From an uncultured Collinsella sp. (GTDB lineage: Bacteria > Actinomycetota > Coriobacteriia > Coriobacteriales > Coriobacteriaceae), in contig CAKUGM010000052.1 in NCBI GenBank assembly GCA_934654625.1, forward strand, positions 1 through 10,205: a DNA stretch of 10,205 nt. The letters run 5' to 3'. Under the pieces are notes generated by a model. The model was not told where the DNA came from, ran no database searches, and was given only the letters and a program-made list of their open reading frames with translations. Shown here one piece after another: positions 1-7,878 of the stretch. A program made the position numbers and the translations under genes. Numbering within the stretch: position 1 is the stretch's first letter; each line of letters opens with the position of its first letter.

Positions 1-1451
1 GTGAAGGTGAAGGGATTGGCCTTGGTGTACTTGGTGTCATCGGGGGTCTGGACCTCGGTCACCTTGTAAGAGCCGGCATCGAGGCCAGAGGCGGCAATTT
101 TGCCGTCGCCGCTGGACGTGAACTTCACGTACTCGGGAAGGTTGTTAGCGTCGGCAACGGTCACGAGCTGGCCCGCGACAACGCCCTCGGCGGAATCAGC
201 CTTCGAGGCGACATACTGGCCTTCGGTGTTCGCGTCTGCGGATTGGATGGTGAAGACGGCCCCCGCAAGGCCCTTCTCGGTGCCCTGATCGACCTTGTTG
301 AGGTTGAGCTTAAACGCGAAGTCAGCGACGGTGTCCTCAATCGTCTCACCTGTGCCCTCGGCGTACGGGTTGTTGGAGTACTCGAGCTTGACGGTGTTGG
401 GGTTGCCGCCCTTGTTGCCATCGGAAGCGTTGCCAATTACGGCGCTTCCGTTGAGTTTGGCCTTGTAGAAGACGACGATCTGGGTGTTCGCGTCTACGCC
501 CGCAACGTCCTTGAGGCCCTTCTTGCCGTCGCCTACCTTGAACTCGACCGTCAGCGTGTTGTTGGCCCAGGCGACGTCGTACTTGCCCGTGTCGATCAGG
601 GTGTAGGCGCCGCCGTTCAGCGCGTACACCTCGACCGAGTCGTCAACGTAATCGAGGCCGCTGGAAAGCACGTCGGTGAACTTGTACGCATACGTGTCGA
701 AGGTGGCGTAGTTGCTGGCGATGGTGCCGGTGAGCCTGTAGTTGACCTCCTGGCCAATCTGGGAATCGGCGACGTCTTTCCATTTATCGGAGTTTTTGAC
801 ATCCGCGCCAGTGGCGTCCGCGTCGTCGAGGATCTTCTTCTCGACGGTAGGCACGCCCTTCTTGGGGGTGACGGTCGTCGAGCTGGTGCCGTCGATCACG
901 GCGTACACCGGAGAGGTGAAGGTGTCGGTCGACTTCCCGTCGGGGGAGCCGGCGCTTGCGGTGAGGAACAGCCAGTAACCGGCATCGAGACCGGAAAGGG
1001 ACGCGCTGCCCGCGGTCGTAGTCTTCCAGGTATCGCTGCCGTTCAGGTTGGCGGCGATCAGGCTCAGGACGTTGTCGCTCGCGACCTTCGAGTCTGTCCC
1101 GGCAACCCCGGCGTTAGCGCTCAGCCAATCGGCGGCATCTTGCGCGTTCTCACTGCTATAGGACGGCTCCTTCGCCTGGATGGCGGCAACCACGGCTGCC
1201 TTGACGTCGTTGCTGGCCCACTCGATGTTGCTCACCGTCGTGGACCCGTCGGTCGTCGCGACTGTCGCCTTGAAGATCCGGACGCCCTTATAGGTGGACG
1301 ACGACGAGTAATCGGCATCCACGAACGTGACGGTCGACCCTGCGCCCACCGCAAACGCCATGGTTGCAGGAGCGACGACGTTGCCGAGGGCCATGGCAGC
1401 GGTGAGGCCGGCCGTGACGGCCAGACGGGCGAAGTTCTTGCTGGTCTTCAT
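1..1451 (-). CDS. LPXTG-type pilin subunit, FimA-like with isopeptide D-box domain (3' end off window)
   Basis: Secreted fimbrial shaft protein, expected to be polymerised by a pilin sortase and anchored to peptidoglycan. The first 483 residues are visible. A signal peptide (K-rich start MKTSKN, hydrophobic core, cleavage near residue 34, AFA) is followed by an N-terminal domain (about 38-185). The pilin motif is TVTPKK (193-198), whose lysine would be the cross-linking residue. An isopeptide-forming fimbrial domain (about 203-365) has the FTDVLSSGLDY D-box and a GGNPNTVKLEYSN asparagine-rich end. A SpaA/CnaB domain starts at about 379 (LNLNK lysine) and carries an E-box-like YKVTEVQTPDD (462-472). 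The ATG at 1451 is preceded by AGAGGAA with 6 nt spacing. The sorting signal lies beyond position 1, so it is inferred and not seen. The gene lies 139 nt downstream of a paralogous pilin and is probably in the same operon. It is likely the major or a second shaft subunit; which one cannot be told from sequence alone. Confidence 0.9.
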   Translation of the reverse strand, partial: MKTSKNFARLAVTAGLTAAMALGNVVAPATMAFAVGAGSTVTFVDADYSSSSTYKGVRIFKATVATTDGSTTVSNIEWASNDVKAAVVAAIQAKEPSYSSENAQDAADWLSANAGVAGTDSKVASDNVLSLIAANLNGSDTWKTTTAGSASLSGLDAGYWLFLTASAGSPDGKSTDTFTSPVYAVIDGTSSTTVTPKKGVPTVEKKILDDADATGADVKNSDKWKDVADSQIGQEVNYRLTGTIASNYATFDTYAYKFTDVLSSGLDYVDDSVEVYALNGGAYTLIDTGKYDVAWANNTLTVEFKVGDGKKGLKDVAGVDANTQIVVFYKAKLNGSAVIGNASDGNKGGNPNTVKLEYSNNPYAEGTGETIEDTVADFAFKLNLNKVDQGTEKGLAGAVFTIQSADANTEGQYVASKADSAEGVVAGQLVTVADANNLPEYVKFTSSGDGKIAASGLDAGSYKVTEVQTPDDTKYTKANPFTF

Positions 1452-1590
1452 GTTTGGTTCCTCTTTCTGCGAGGGTTACTGGTGGAAAGAAAGGGGCTTG
1501 ACGGCCATCCCATGAGCCGAACGTTTGGGGCCGAACGGACGGCGATGACGCGGCTACGGCGAGGGCGACGCGGAAAACGACAGGAAGCGG
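1452..1590 (-). other. 139-nt spacer between the two pilin genes, no clear terminator
   Basis: The spacer carries the ribosome binding site of the second pilin (AGAGGAA at 1458-1464). An imperfect 12-bp palindrome, CCGAACGTTTGG (about 1517-1528), has no loop and no following T-run, so I do not read it as a terminator. Continuous transcription of the two pilin genes is likely. An internal promoter cannot be excluded. Confidence 0.4.
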
Positions 1591-3279
1591 CTACTCGTCA
1601 CGGCGGCCCCCTCCCTGCCCAACGAGGCGCGATGCGACAGTAAGCAGGACACCGCCGGCGACGAGCGCGAATGCGGCCACGAGGCGACCTTCGCCGGTCT
1701 TGGGAAGAAGCCCGCCGAACCACTCGCCCGGCCCTTCAGGCTTGCGGGTGTTCAGGACCGTCGCCTCCGCGGCGCCCGAGGCGGCGTCCGCCCCGTCGAT
1801 GCGCAGCGGCTCGGCGGCGGACACGGTGAGCGTGGGCCTCGCGGCGGCGACCTGCTGGACGTCGAGCCCCTCGACCGTGAGGGTGAGCGACCGCGCGCCC
1901 GTGAAGCCGGCGTAGCCCTCGGGCGCCGCGACCTCCTCGACCGTGAACGCGCCGGAGTCCACGCCACTGACCGTCACGCGCCCGTCGGCGCCGGTAGTGA
2001 CGGTCGCGTCGCCCTCGGCCCACGTCCCGTCCGCCGCAAGCCGGCGGCCGCGGTCGTCGGTGATGCGCAGCACGGCGCCGGAAAGCGGCCTTTGGTCCTC
2101 GCTTGCGCGCTTGGTGAGCGCAAAGTCCCAGGTGTAGGCGGTGGCGTCGTCACTCGGGGTGCGGGTATAGCCACCCTCCCCGCCCTGGTCGGCGAAGGGC
2201 GAGCGCGGGTAGCGCAGGTACACCTCGTTGGGGTTGCCCTTCTCCGCCCCGCGATTGGCGTTCGCGGCCAAGGGCGCGTTGTAGACGACGACCACGCGTG
2301 CCCCGGCGGCGAACTTCTCCGCACCGCCGAGCGCAGCGATGAGGTCGCCCGTCCTCACGGTGAAGGTGTTGGCAGCCGCGTCGACCGCGACGTCGCACTC
2401 GGAGGTGATGTCCTTCCACCCGTCCGCGGGCTCGTCGCCTATGGAGCCGCCAGCGACGGCGACGGCATCGAGGTCTCCTTCGGCCCCCGCCGCCACGTAG
2501 ACGCGCGCGCTCGCGGCGACCTTGGCGGAATCGAGCCCCGCGCTCATGGTGTCGGCGAACTCGACCGTATACGCGTCGTAGCCAAAAATCCCCGCGGGAA
2601 CCACGGCGCCGAGGCGCCAGTACAGGTCGTCGCCCACGGTGGCGTCGGCGGCTTTTCGCCATATACCGTCTGAGTCCTCGAGCACGTGCTTTTGGACCTC
2701 AGGCGTCGCCGCCTTGGGCGCAACGGTGACCTGAGACCCGCCCACCAGCACGAATATCGGCGCCGTGCCCGCCTGGGACTCGCCGACGGCCTCGTCATCG
2801 GCGACGACGAGCCAGTACCCGGCAGAGAGCTCCGCGGGGGTGCCGGCAGAGATCGCGACGGGTTCTACGCCGGACGCACGAATTGCGAGGGCGAGCCCCA
2901 TGGCGAGCGCAGGCGTCATGCGGCCGTCGGCGTTGAGCCACTCTGCAACGTCCTGGGCGACGGCGTCTGTAGTATCCATGCCAGCTTCGTTCAGGACGGG
3001 GAGCACGGCTTCACGCACGGTGTCGCTTGCCCACGCCACGTTGGTGGCCAACTTACCTCCGGAGCCGTCTCCGTCGGCAACCTTCGCCCCAAAAAGCTGG
3101 TACGCCTCGTACGTGTCCGCAACTGAGCCCGACACCGTGAGGACGCCCGTCGTAGCCGCATACTCAGATGCGCTGGTCGCCCACGCTGGCTTTGGAAGAA
3201 TCGGCACGAGCGTTAGCGCAAGCATGCAAAGAACGGCGACAAGCCTCTGGGCGCGAAAATTGGGGCTAAAGCTAACCAC
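1591..3279 (-). CDS. LPKTG-anchored pilin subunit, FimA-like (562 aa)
   Basis: Secreted, sortase-anchored fimbrial protein. Visible parts in order: signal peptide ending near AWATS (32-36); N-terminal domain (about 40-185); pilin motif VTVAPK (184-189); isopeptide-forming D-box domain (about 204-365) with FADTMSAGLD and KGNPNEVYLRY; SpaA/CnaB domain (about 383-475) with a putative isopeptide lysine in FALTK (K390) and E-box FTVEEVAAPEGY; LPKTG (525-529), a hydrophobic helix and the basic tail GGGRRDE. The GTG start at 3279 is chosen because AGGAGG (3288-3293) lies 8 nt upstream. It overlaps the stop of the upstream adhesin gene by 8 nt, implying translational coupling. The N-terminal domain is paralogous to that of the next pilin: both have WAS-[ND]-x-V then AQD-[AV]-A-[DE]-WL. 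The protein is very alanine-rich and the gene visibly more GC-rich than its neighbours (45 of 60 bases G or C in 2041-2100). Shaft versus base role is not decided by sequence. Confidence 0.93.
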   Translation of the reverse strand: MVSFSPNFRAQRLVAVLCMLALTLVPILPKPAWATSASEYAATTGVLTVSGSVADTYEAYQLFGAKVADGDGSGGKLATNVAWASDTVREAVLPVLNEAGMDTTDAVAQDVAEWLNADGRMTPALAMGLALAIRASGVEPVAISAGTPAELSAGYWLVVADDEAVGESQAGTAPIFVLVGGSQVTVAPKAATPEVQKHVLEDSDGIWRKAADATVGDDLYWRLGAVVPAGIFGYDAYTVEFADTMSAGLDSAKVAASARVYVAAGAEGDLDAVAVAGGSIGDEPADGWKDITSECDVAVDAAANTFTVRTGDLIAALGGAEKFAAGARVVVVYNAPLAANANRGAEKGNPNEVYLRYPRSPFADQGGEGGYTRTPSDDATAYTWDFALTKRASEDQRPLSGAVLRITDDRGRRLAADGTWAEGDATVTTGADGRVTVSGVDSGAFTVEEVAAPEGYAGFTGARSLTLTVEGLDVQQVAAARPTLTVSAAEPLRIDGADAASGAAEATVLNTRKPEGPGEWFGGLLPKTGEGRLVAAFALVAGGVLLTVASRLVGQGGGRRDE

Positions 3280-6200
3280 GGTTCATTCCTCCTCTTTTTG
3301 CACCGGTGCGGTACCGATGTATCCGTGCTGCGGCGATGGAGAGAAGCGCGGCGCCGACCAGGTACGTAACCATCGTTCCCGTGCCGCCGGTAACGGGCAG
3401 GATAATCGTCGAATGCTTGTTGGTGAAGGTCGGCGGGACCGGAGAGTCGTTGTCGTAGGTGACGGTGGCTTCGAGCTGCCCATCGCCATTGGCCACCTGA
3501 ACCGAGACCTTGTGCTCTGCCGCGTCGTAGGCGATGTGGTCCTCGACGTTGTTCACGGCACCTTCGGGGATGACCTCGGAGATGGTGTAGTGGTACTCTC
3601 CGGTTTTGCTGAAACTAACGTCGAATGCGATGTTCCCCTCGGCATCGTTGGTCACCGTCTGGAGCACTTTGCCCTCAGCGTCCTTGAGCGCAAATGAGAA
3701 CTGTCCGTCCTCGAGCGTTCCGCCTTCGAACGTTTTCTTTGCCGCGATGCGAGCGCTGCCCGTCATACGGTTGTCGTAGACCCAGATATCGTCCCTCTTT
3801 GTATCGTCGATGATCTCCGCGTCGCCGACGATGGCCCTAGCATTATTGAGCGCGGCTTGATACTCCCCATCGCTCGCGTTGCCCTTGAGCATGATCCACT
3901 TCGGCGCGGCCACGGCATAGCCCGTGGGCGCCTTCGACTCGACAAGCTGGTAGAGCACGCAATCGGCCATCGATTTTGCGCTCGTGCCGAACGAGACCTT
4001 GCCATTGACATTAGTCACGGCGGTTTCGAACACTGTCTTGGCGTTCTCGACGCCCACCGTCGCGACCTGGTTCATGTTTATGCTGTAGAGCGTGAACTCG
4101 GCACCTGCGAGCGTCGCACCAACCTGTTGGGCGTCGTATTTGGTCACCGTGATGCCATAGCCGTTGCCGCCCGCGCTGGCAGAAGCTTTCTTGATAATCC
4201 ATGTTTGTTCGTCGATCGCGGAGCCTTCCGTCACGCCCGTGAGCTTGGCGGTATTGGAGAGAAAAACCTTGTCGCCGGGGTTTCCGCTTGGGACGACCTC
4301 GTACTCGACCTTGAGGTACTTTTCATCGGGCACCTTGAGGGTCAACTGCGTGCACTGACCGGTGCCGCCGTCGACTTGCTCCACCTTTGACGTGTAGCCG
4401 TCCTCGGTCAGTTTCTTCCAAACGCCGTTGTCTCGCTCATAGACCTTGAGGGAAGAGGGTGCCAGCGTGCACTTGGCGTCCATGGTATCGACGAGTTCGA
4501 GGAGGTCGCTTGTGCCCATCAGGTCGACAGCCGACTCGTTGACGAGGATGGTGTACTTGATGCGGTTGCTGTTGTCGACCTGCTTGCCGGCCTTCTTGAT
4601 TACATTGTTCTTGATGGTGACGGTGCCGCTGCCGGAGTCGAACTTCTTGCTTCCCGACTCGGCGCTGGCCGAGTTGGTGAACGTCGCCTCGTTCGCAGAG
4701 GCGTTAAGCTCGCCGCGCTTGACCGCCGTCTTGTACGTGAGCTTCGCATAGCCGGCATAGTCGCCGAGTTCGGTCGTGGGGATGGAGAAGGTGACCGTGT
4801 TGCCGCTGCTGCTGATGCTGCTGGCGGCAAGCTTCCGGCCCGAAACGACCGTATCGGCCTCGCTTCCGCGCCCAAGCCCGGTATGCTGGTCGTAGGGATT
4901 CTGCACGAGCGTGTACTTGGCGGAGTTCGCAACATAGATCATGCCATCCGGAAGGGTGTCGACGATGTTCAGCGGGGCGCCGCCGAGCTTTCCTGCTCCG
5001 TAGTATTCGTCATCCGCCATGCCCTTCTGGCGGTTTGCGTACACCGTCCAGTTGACGATCCATGCGCCCTTCTCGGCCGAGCCGTCGACGGCACTCCAGT
5101 CGAAGTCCTCGTCCCAAGAAACCTTCGACTCCGCCTCCGGCTTCTCGACCGCAGGCGCTGTCTCCTTGTTGACGACATACATGACGCCAGGGGTATACGG
5201 CCATCCGAGGTTCAGCCCCGACGCGCTTACTGATGCGAAGTTCGAATACCAGCCTGACAGTGCGTCCGACTTGGTGGTGTAGGTGATGACGGCGTAGTCT
5301 TCGTTCTTGAGGGCGGCGTTCACCTTGTCGTTAACGTATATATCGAGGTCGAAATTGCTCTTTTTCCCAAGAACCTGCTGGTTGTTCGTGAGCTTCCAGT
5401 CGACATCCCGCACTAACACGGTTTGGCCGATTGTAATGGTTATGGAGTCGGCATCGACACCGATATTTTGAGTCCACGCCGTCTGGAACGTGTCCTTCAC
5501 CGTCACTTTGTTCGGATGGACCGCATTGACGATCGCCCCCAGCGCGACGCGCGTCTCCCACGTCGCCCTGCCCGTCGTCGCGGCGTCCTCGGAGCTCACG
5601 AGCTTCTTTGTAATCGGCGTGCCCACCAGCTGCGGCGTGAACTTGCCGGCGCCTGAGCCCGAGACGGAGCTTTCTCGCTCGATGGTCGCGCTGTTGTGCA
5701 CGGTGTCGTACGAGCTCGTGTCGTTCATCTTTGTGTGATATACGATGCGATAGGTGGCGTACTTGTCGGCAAGGTCGGCCGGGAACGTGTAGGTGAAGCT
5801 GCTCTGCGACGGATCGAGCTCGCCGGTCGCAAGAACCTCCGAGCCAGAGCCGCCTTTGTAAACCGTGTAGCCGCCCGTATACGTCTGCTTGCCGTCTAGC
5901 GTGTCGGTGAACTTGTAGCCGCTCATGTCGGCCTTGAGCTCGCCTTGGTTGAGGGCGACCGTCCACGTGATGTCGGACGGCGAGCCCGAGCCGTTGGACT
6001 TGCTGATCATGTCGTAGCGAAAGCTTTCGGGGGCAGCCGTGCCCGTGCCGTTTTGGCGATCGCCGGTGCCGCCCCATTCCCACGTCGCCGTGTTTTTAGA
6101 GGCGTCCTGTTTGTTGATATTCTCGCCGTTGTTCGCGGCAACCCCGCTTTTCAGCACCGTTTCGTACGTGATCGTGTGGTCACCCTGGGAAAGGCCGCCC

Positions 6201-7000
6201 AGGTTGTTGAGTGTCGCGACCTGGCCGTTAATCGTCGGCTGCGGGTCAAGCTTCTCTCCATCGAGCGTGAAGCTGCCGTCCACAAAGCTGAAATTGCCGC
6301 CGAGCACGTCGGTGAACTTGACGTTCGTGGCGTAGGATTCGACGCTCAGTTTTACGGTCCAGGTAACTTTTGCCACGCCGTCAGCGCCTTGGGAGAAGAC
6401 CCCCTTCTTCTTTTTCCCCGTGACGTCGCCGTCCTTGGTGGGGATATCGATCGAACCCGCGCCGGGGAATTCGACGGATGTACTTCCGCCCGAACCGATG
6501 TCCTTGTCTTTCAGTTCGAACGAGAAGCTGGCAGCAGCGTAAATGTCCGCAGGATTTTTCTCGAGCCAGCTCTTGTCAAAGGTGAAGATGGCCTTATTGC
6601 CCTCGATCTTCCATGTACCGGCTTTGCCGGCGTCGGCCCCCGAGCCTTCCATGAGGTCGCCGCCATCGTTGTCGTCGACGACGATGGTGTCGGGAAACTC
6701 ATAGGTAGCACTATTGTTCTCGACTGAAGGCGCCTTGCCGGGTTTGAATTCCGCCGAGAAAGCCCCGTATAAATGCATAGTGGACGTCATGGGGCCATTG
6801 AGGGGCTGGGTGTGGTTCTCGTCGGTGAAGAGATTAACCGTGACGTTTGCCGTATCCTCGTTGATTGTAATTGGCGCTGGCGACCCCGAAGCCCCCTCAG
6901 CGTGAACGGGGAGGGCGACGAAGCAAAAGCAACATGCCGCAAGAACAGCAAGAGCAGCATACATAACACAACGAATAGAACGGCCTCGTTTTTTTCGCAT
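3272..7000 (-). CDS. large LPVTG-anchored pilus tip adhesin with tandem D-box modules, SpaA and FctA domains (1242 aa)
   Basis: Predicted tip/adhesin subunit of the pilus. Signal peptide: MRKKRGR then a Cys/Ala-rich hydrophobic core, cleavage at VHA-EG (about 34). N-terminal beta-rich domain about 41-190, then five tandem Ig-like, probably isopeptide-forming modules (about 208-310, 327-445, 456-610, 626-795, 797-935). Each has a DT/DVL-like D-box strand (FTDVLGG, FTDTLDG, VKDTFQ, IVDTLPDG, LVDTMDA) and nearly all a closing Y-x-T...N-x-A motif. Next come a SpaA domain (about 947-1078; K954, E1021 in the E-box YQLVESKAPTGY), an FctA/Spy0128-like domain (about 1080-1197; K1088/1089, E1142 in YTISE, N1194 in FTNKH), LPVTG (1201-1205), a membrane helix and a basic tail. 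The frame is open to a TTG at 7087, but ATG 7000 fits best: it gives a proper signal peptide and has GGATGTGA just upstream. ATG 7012 is the alternative. No YPK-type pilin motif was found, as expected for a tip protein. The ligand is unknown. Confidence 0.9.
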   Translation of the reverse strand: MRKKRGRSIRCVMYAALAVLAACCFCFVALPVHAEGASGSPAPITINEDTANVTVNLFTDENHTQPLNGPMTSTMHLYGAFSAEFKPGKAPSVENNSATYEFPDTIVVDDNDGGDLMEGSGADAGKAGTWKIEGNKAIFTFDKSWLEKNPADIYAAASFSFELKDKDIGSGGSTSVEFPGAGSIDIPTKDGDVTGKKKKGVFSQGADGVAKVTWTVKLSVESYATNVKFTDVLGGNFSFVDGSFTLDGEKLDPQPTINGQVATLNNLGGLSQGDHTITYETVLKSGVAANNGENINKQDASKNTATWEWGGTGDRQNGTGTAAPESFRYDMISKSNGSGSPSDITWTVALNQGELKADMSGYKFTDTLDGKQTYTGGYTVYKGGSGSEVLATGELDPSQSSFTYTFPADLADKYATYRIVYHTKMNDTSSYDTVHNSATIERESSVSGSGAGKFTPQLVGTPITKKLVSSEDAATTGRATWETRVALGAIVNAVHPNKVTVKDTFQTAWTQNIGVDADSITITIGQTVLVRDVDWKLTNNQQVLGKKSNFDLDIYVNDKVNAALKNEDYAVITYTTKSDALSGWYSNFASVSASGLNLGWPYTPGVMYVVNKETAPAVEKPEAESKVSWDEDFDWSAVDGSAEKGAWIVNWTVYANRQKGMADDEYYGAGKLGGAPLNIVDTLPDGMIYVANSAKYTLVQNPYDQHTGLGRGSEADTVVSGRKLAASSISSSGNTVTFSIPTTELGDYAGYAKLTYKTAVKRGELNASANEATFTNSASAESGSKKFDSGSGTVTIKNNVIKKAGKQVDNSNRIKYTILVNESAVDLMGTSDLLELVDTMDAKCTLAPSSLKVYERDNGVWKKLTEDGYTSKVEQVDGGTGQCTQLTLKVPDEKYLKVEYEVVPSGNPGDKVFLSNTAKLTGVTEGSAIDEQTWIIKKASASAGGNGYGITVTKYDAQQVGATLAGAEFTLYSINMNQVATVGVENAKTVFETAVTNVNGKVSFGTSAKSMADCVLYQLVESKAPTGYAVAAPKWIMLKGNASDGEYQAALNNARAIVGDAEIIDDTKRDDIWVYDNRMTGSARIAAKKTFEGGTLEDGQFSFALKDAEGKVLQTVTNDAEGNIAFDVSFSKTGEYHYTISEVIPEGAVNNVEDHIAYDAAEHKVSVQVANGDGQLEATVTYDNDSPVPPTFTNKHSTIILPVTGGTGTMVTYLVGAALLSIAAARIHRYRTGAKRGGMNRG
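3288..3293 (-). promoter_or_regulatory. ribosome binding site that fixes the GTG start of the middle pilin
   Basis: The mRNA reads GAGGAGGAATGAACCGTG. A consensus AGGAGG inside the last codons of the adhesin gene stands 8 nt before the GTG at 3279. An ATG at 3286 is only 1 nt from the AGGAGG and belongs to the adhesin frame (its MNRG end), so GTG is the start. The layout implies that ribosomes finishing the adhesin re-initiate on the pilin. Confidence 0.85.
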
Positions 7001-7140
7001 AGTCACATCCATCAAAGCTAAAAGACGTGGAGGCACTGAAAGCGCCATCTGTACGCCTAGGACAACTTTGATATTGCATACTAACAAAAAATTATTTTCG
7101 ACTTATCATCGGCACCCAAAAAACGACAGGCGTCTGAATC
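7001..7140 (-). promoter_or_regulatory. probable leader and promoter region of the pilus operon (no clear boxes)
   Basis: This is the only non-coding DNA directly upstream of the adhesin start. It contains the AT-rich block of 7065-7110, unlike the GC-rich surroundings. GGATGTGA just before ATG 7000 matches 7 of 9 bases of GGAGGTGAT and is the likely ribosome binding site. I looked for sigma-70 hexamers with a 16-18 nt spacer and found no convincing pair, so the promoter is placed here by position and composition only. Confidence 0.35.
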
Positions 7141-7143
7141 TGA

Positions 7144-7650
7144 ATCTATCCCATTCCCGTTGGCAAGTTGGTTTCCGTTTCGTATGACGCAGGCAACGGG
7201 GGATCGGAGACAGGCATGGGAACCCCATTGCCAAGGTGCACGGTGCCGCTCGAGGTCGGCCACAACGAGATAAGTGACGCCGACGCCCCAGACCGAGCCG
7301 AGCTGACGGACGCCGGCGAGCTTTTCGAGGCTATGAGATTCCTCGCGCCTGACAGGGCTTCCCTCATGCCGTTCGACCACCAGGTCGCCTAGAAGGTCCA
7401 CGCCGTCTCTGGCTCGGGCGATCGGGCCCGCGATCTAATCGACCTCCAGATGATCGACGCCAGAGCTGAGGTTGACCTTACGGCTGCGAGGGCCACCTGC
7501 CAGAGGCTTTTCTCCTACAGGCGGGCGCAGTCCCTGACCGTTGGCCATTGTCAAGCAAAAGGGATGGGATGAGATGTACGCCGCCTTCGCAGAGGGTCTA
7601 CCCGTGCTCCAGGATGTTGGCGAGGCGATTCGGTGGGCCAACGAATTTCG
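7144..7650 (+). pseudogene. decayed AbiEii/AbiGii-type nucleotidyltransferase toxin (C-terminal half)
   Basis: The plus-strand translation gives family-like segments: PLEVGHNEISDADAP, MPFDHQVA, then KVHAVSGSGDRARDLIDLQ, a CQRLFSYRRAQS stretch and, in another frame, KGWDEMYAAFAEGLPVL and EAIRWANEF. Order and spacing match the C-terminal half of actinobacterial AbiEii nucleotidyltransferases, toxins of type IV toxin-antitoxin/abortive-infection pairs. The gene is broken. A TAG sits at 7390-7392 inside HQVA-stop-KVHA. The frame shifts by one base near 7531-7537, where the expected Gln-Ser-Trp-Pro now reads with one extra C and TGA for TGG. The N-terminal half with the catalytic nucleotidyltransferase motif is absent: a TGA precedes at 7141 and pilus leader DNA follows. 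No AbiEi-like antitoxin is visible. Family assignment is from memory of the family's motifs, not a search. Confidence 0.65.
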
Positions 7651-7722
7651 ACTACACCGAAAACCCGCAAAAGACGGACGGCGGCAGGCTGATTACGAGC
7701 TGACAATGCGACAGCAGAATCG

Positions 7723-7822
7723 TTCAAACTCAGGGCGTTGAGTTTTCGTTTTTGTCCCAAAGAGCACGACAGGCGGCCTTCGGAAGCTCTTTATCGCCGA
7801 TAGCGCCCGTTTTGAAACTCAA
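7723..7822. repeat. dispersed repeat, copy 1 (85-bp core 7738-7822)
   Basis: The core begins TTGAGTTTTCG and ends CGTTTTGAAACTCAA, with 8-bp terminal inverted repeats TTGAGTTT/AAACTCAA. It aligns without gaps to 10120-10204: 72 of 85 bases identical by direct counting, with perfect identity over the first 25 and last 19. The similarity extends 15-16 bases further left (TTCAAACTCA). Sequence outside these limits differs. Read on the minus strand, both copies stay open (SFKTG...PK...RALWDKNENS); copy 1 stops 30 codons in. Confidence 0.85.
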
Positions 7823-7878
7823 ACGCGTTTTTTGCGCGGAAGCCACCAGCCACAATCGCGAGTAAATCAACGCAGGCG

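Noticed and set aside
243..1643. 466-codon plus-strand open frame
   Set aside because: It lies antisense to the pilin gene, which has a signal peptide, pilin motif and domain structure. The plus-strand translation is a Val/Gly/Arg-rich shadow typical of GC-rich DNA and has no start signal.
2092..3697. Several plus-strand open frames of 146-310 codons
   Set aside because: They are antisense to the middle pilin and the end of the adhesin, with arginine/alanine-rich or low-complexity translations and no domain. They are by-products of codon bias.
5331..6727. 250- and 260-codon frames inside the adhesin gene, one on each strand
   Set aside because: The same-strand frame is an out-of-frame shadow rich in His/Arg/Gly. 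The opposite one has no ribosome binding site or recognisable motif. The adhesin frame accounts for the region.
7132..7147. Tandem TCTGAA repeat
   Set aside because: Only 2.5 units, too short to mean anything, and not in a coding frame.
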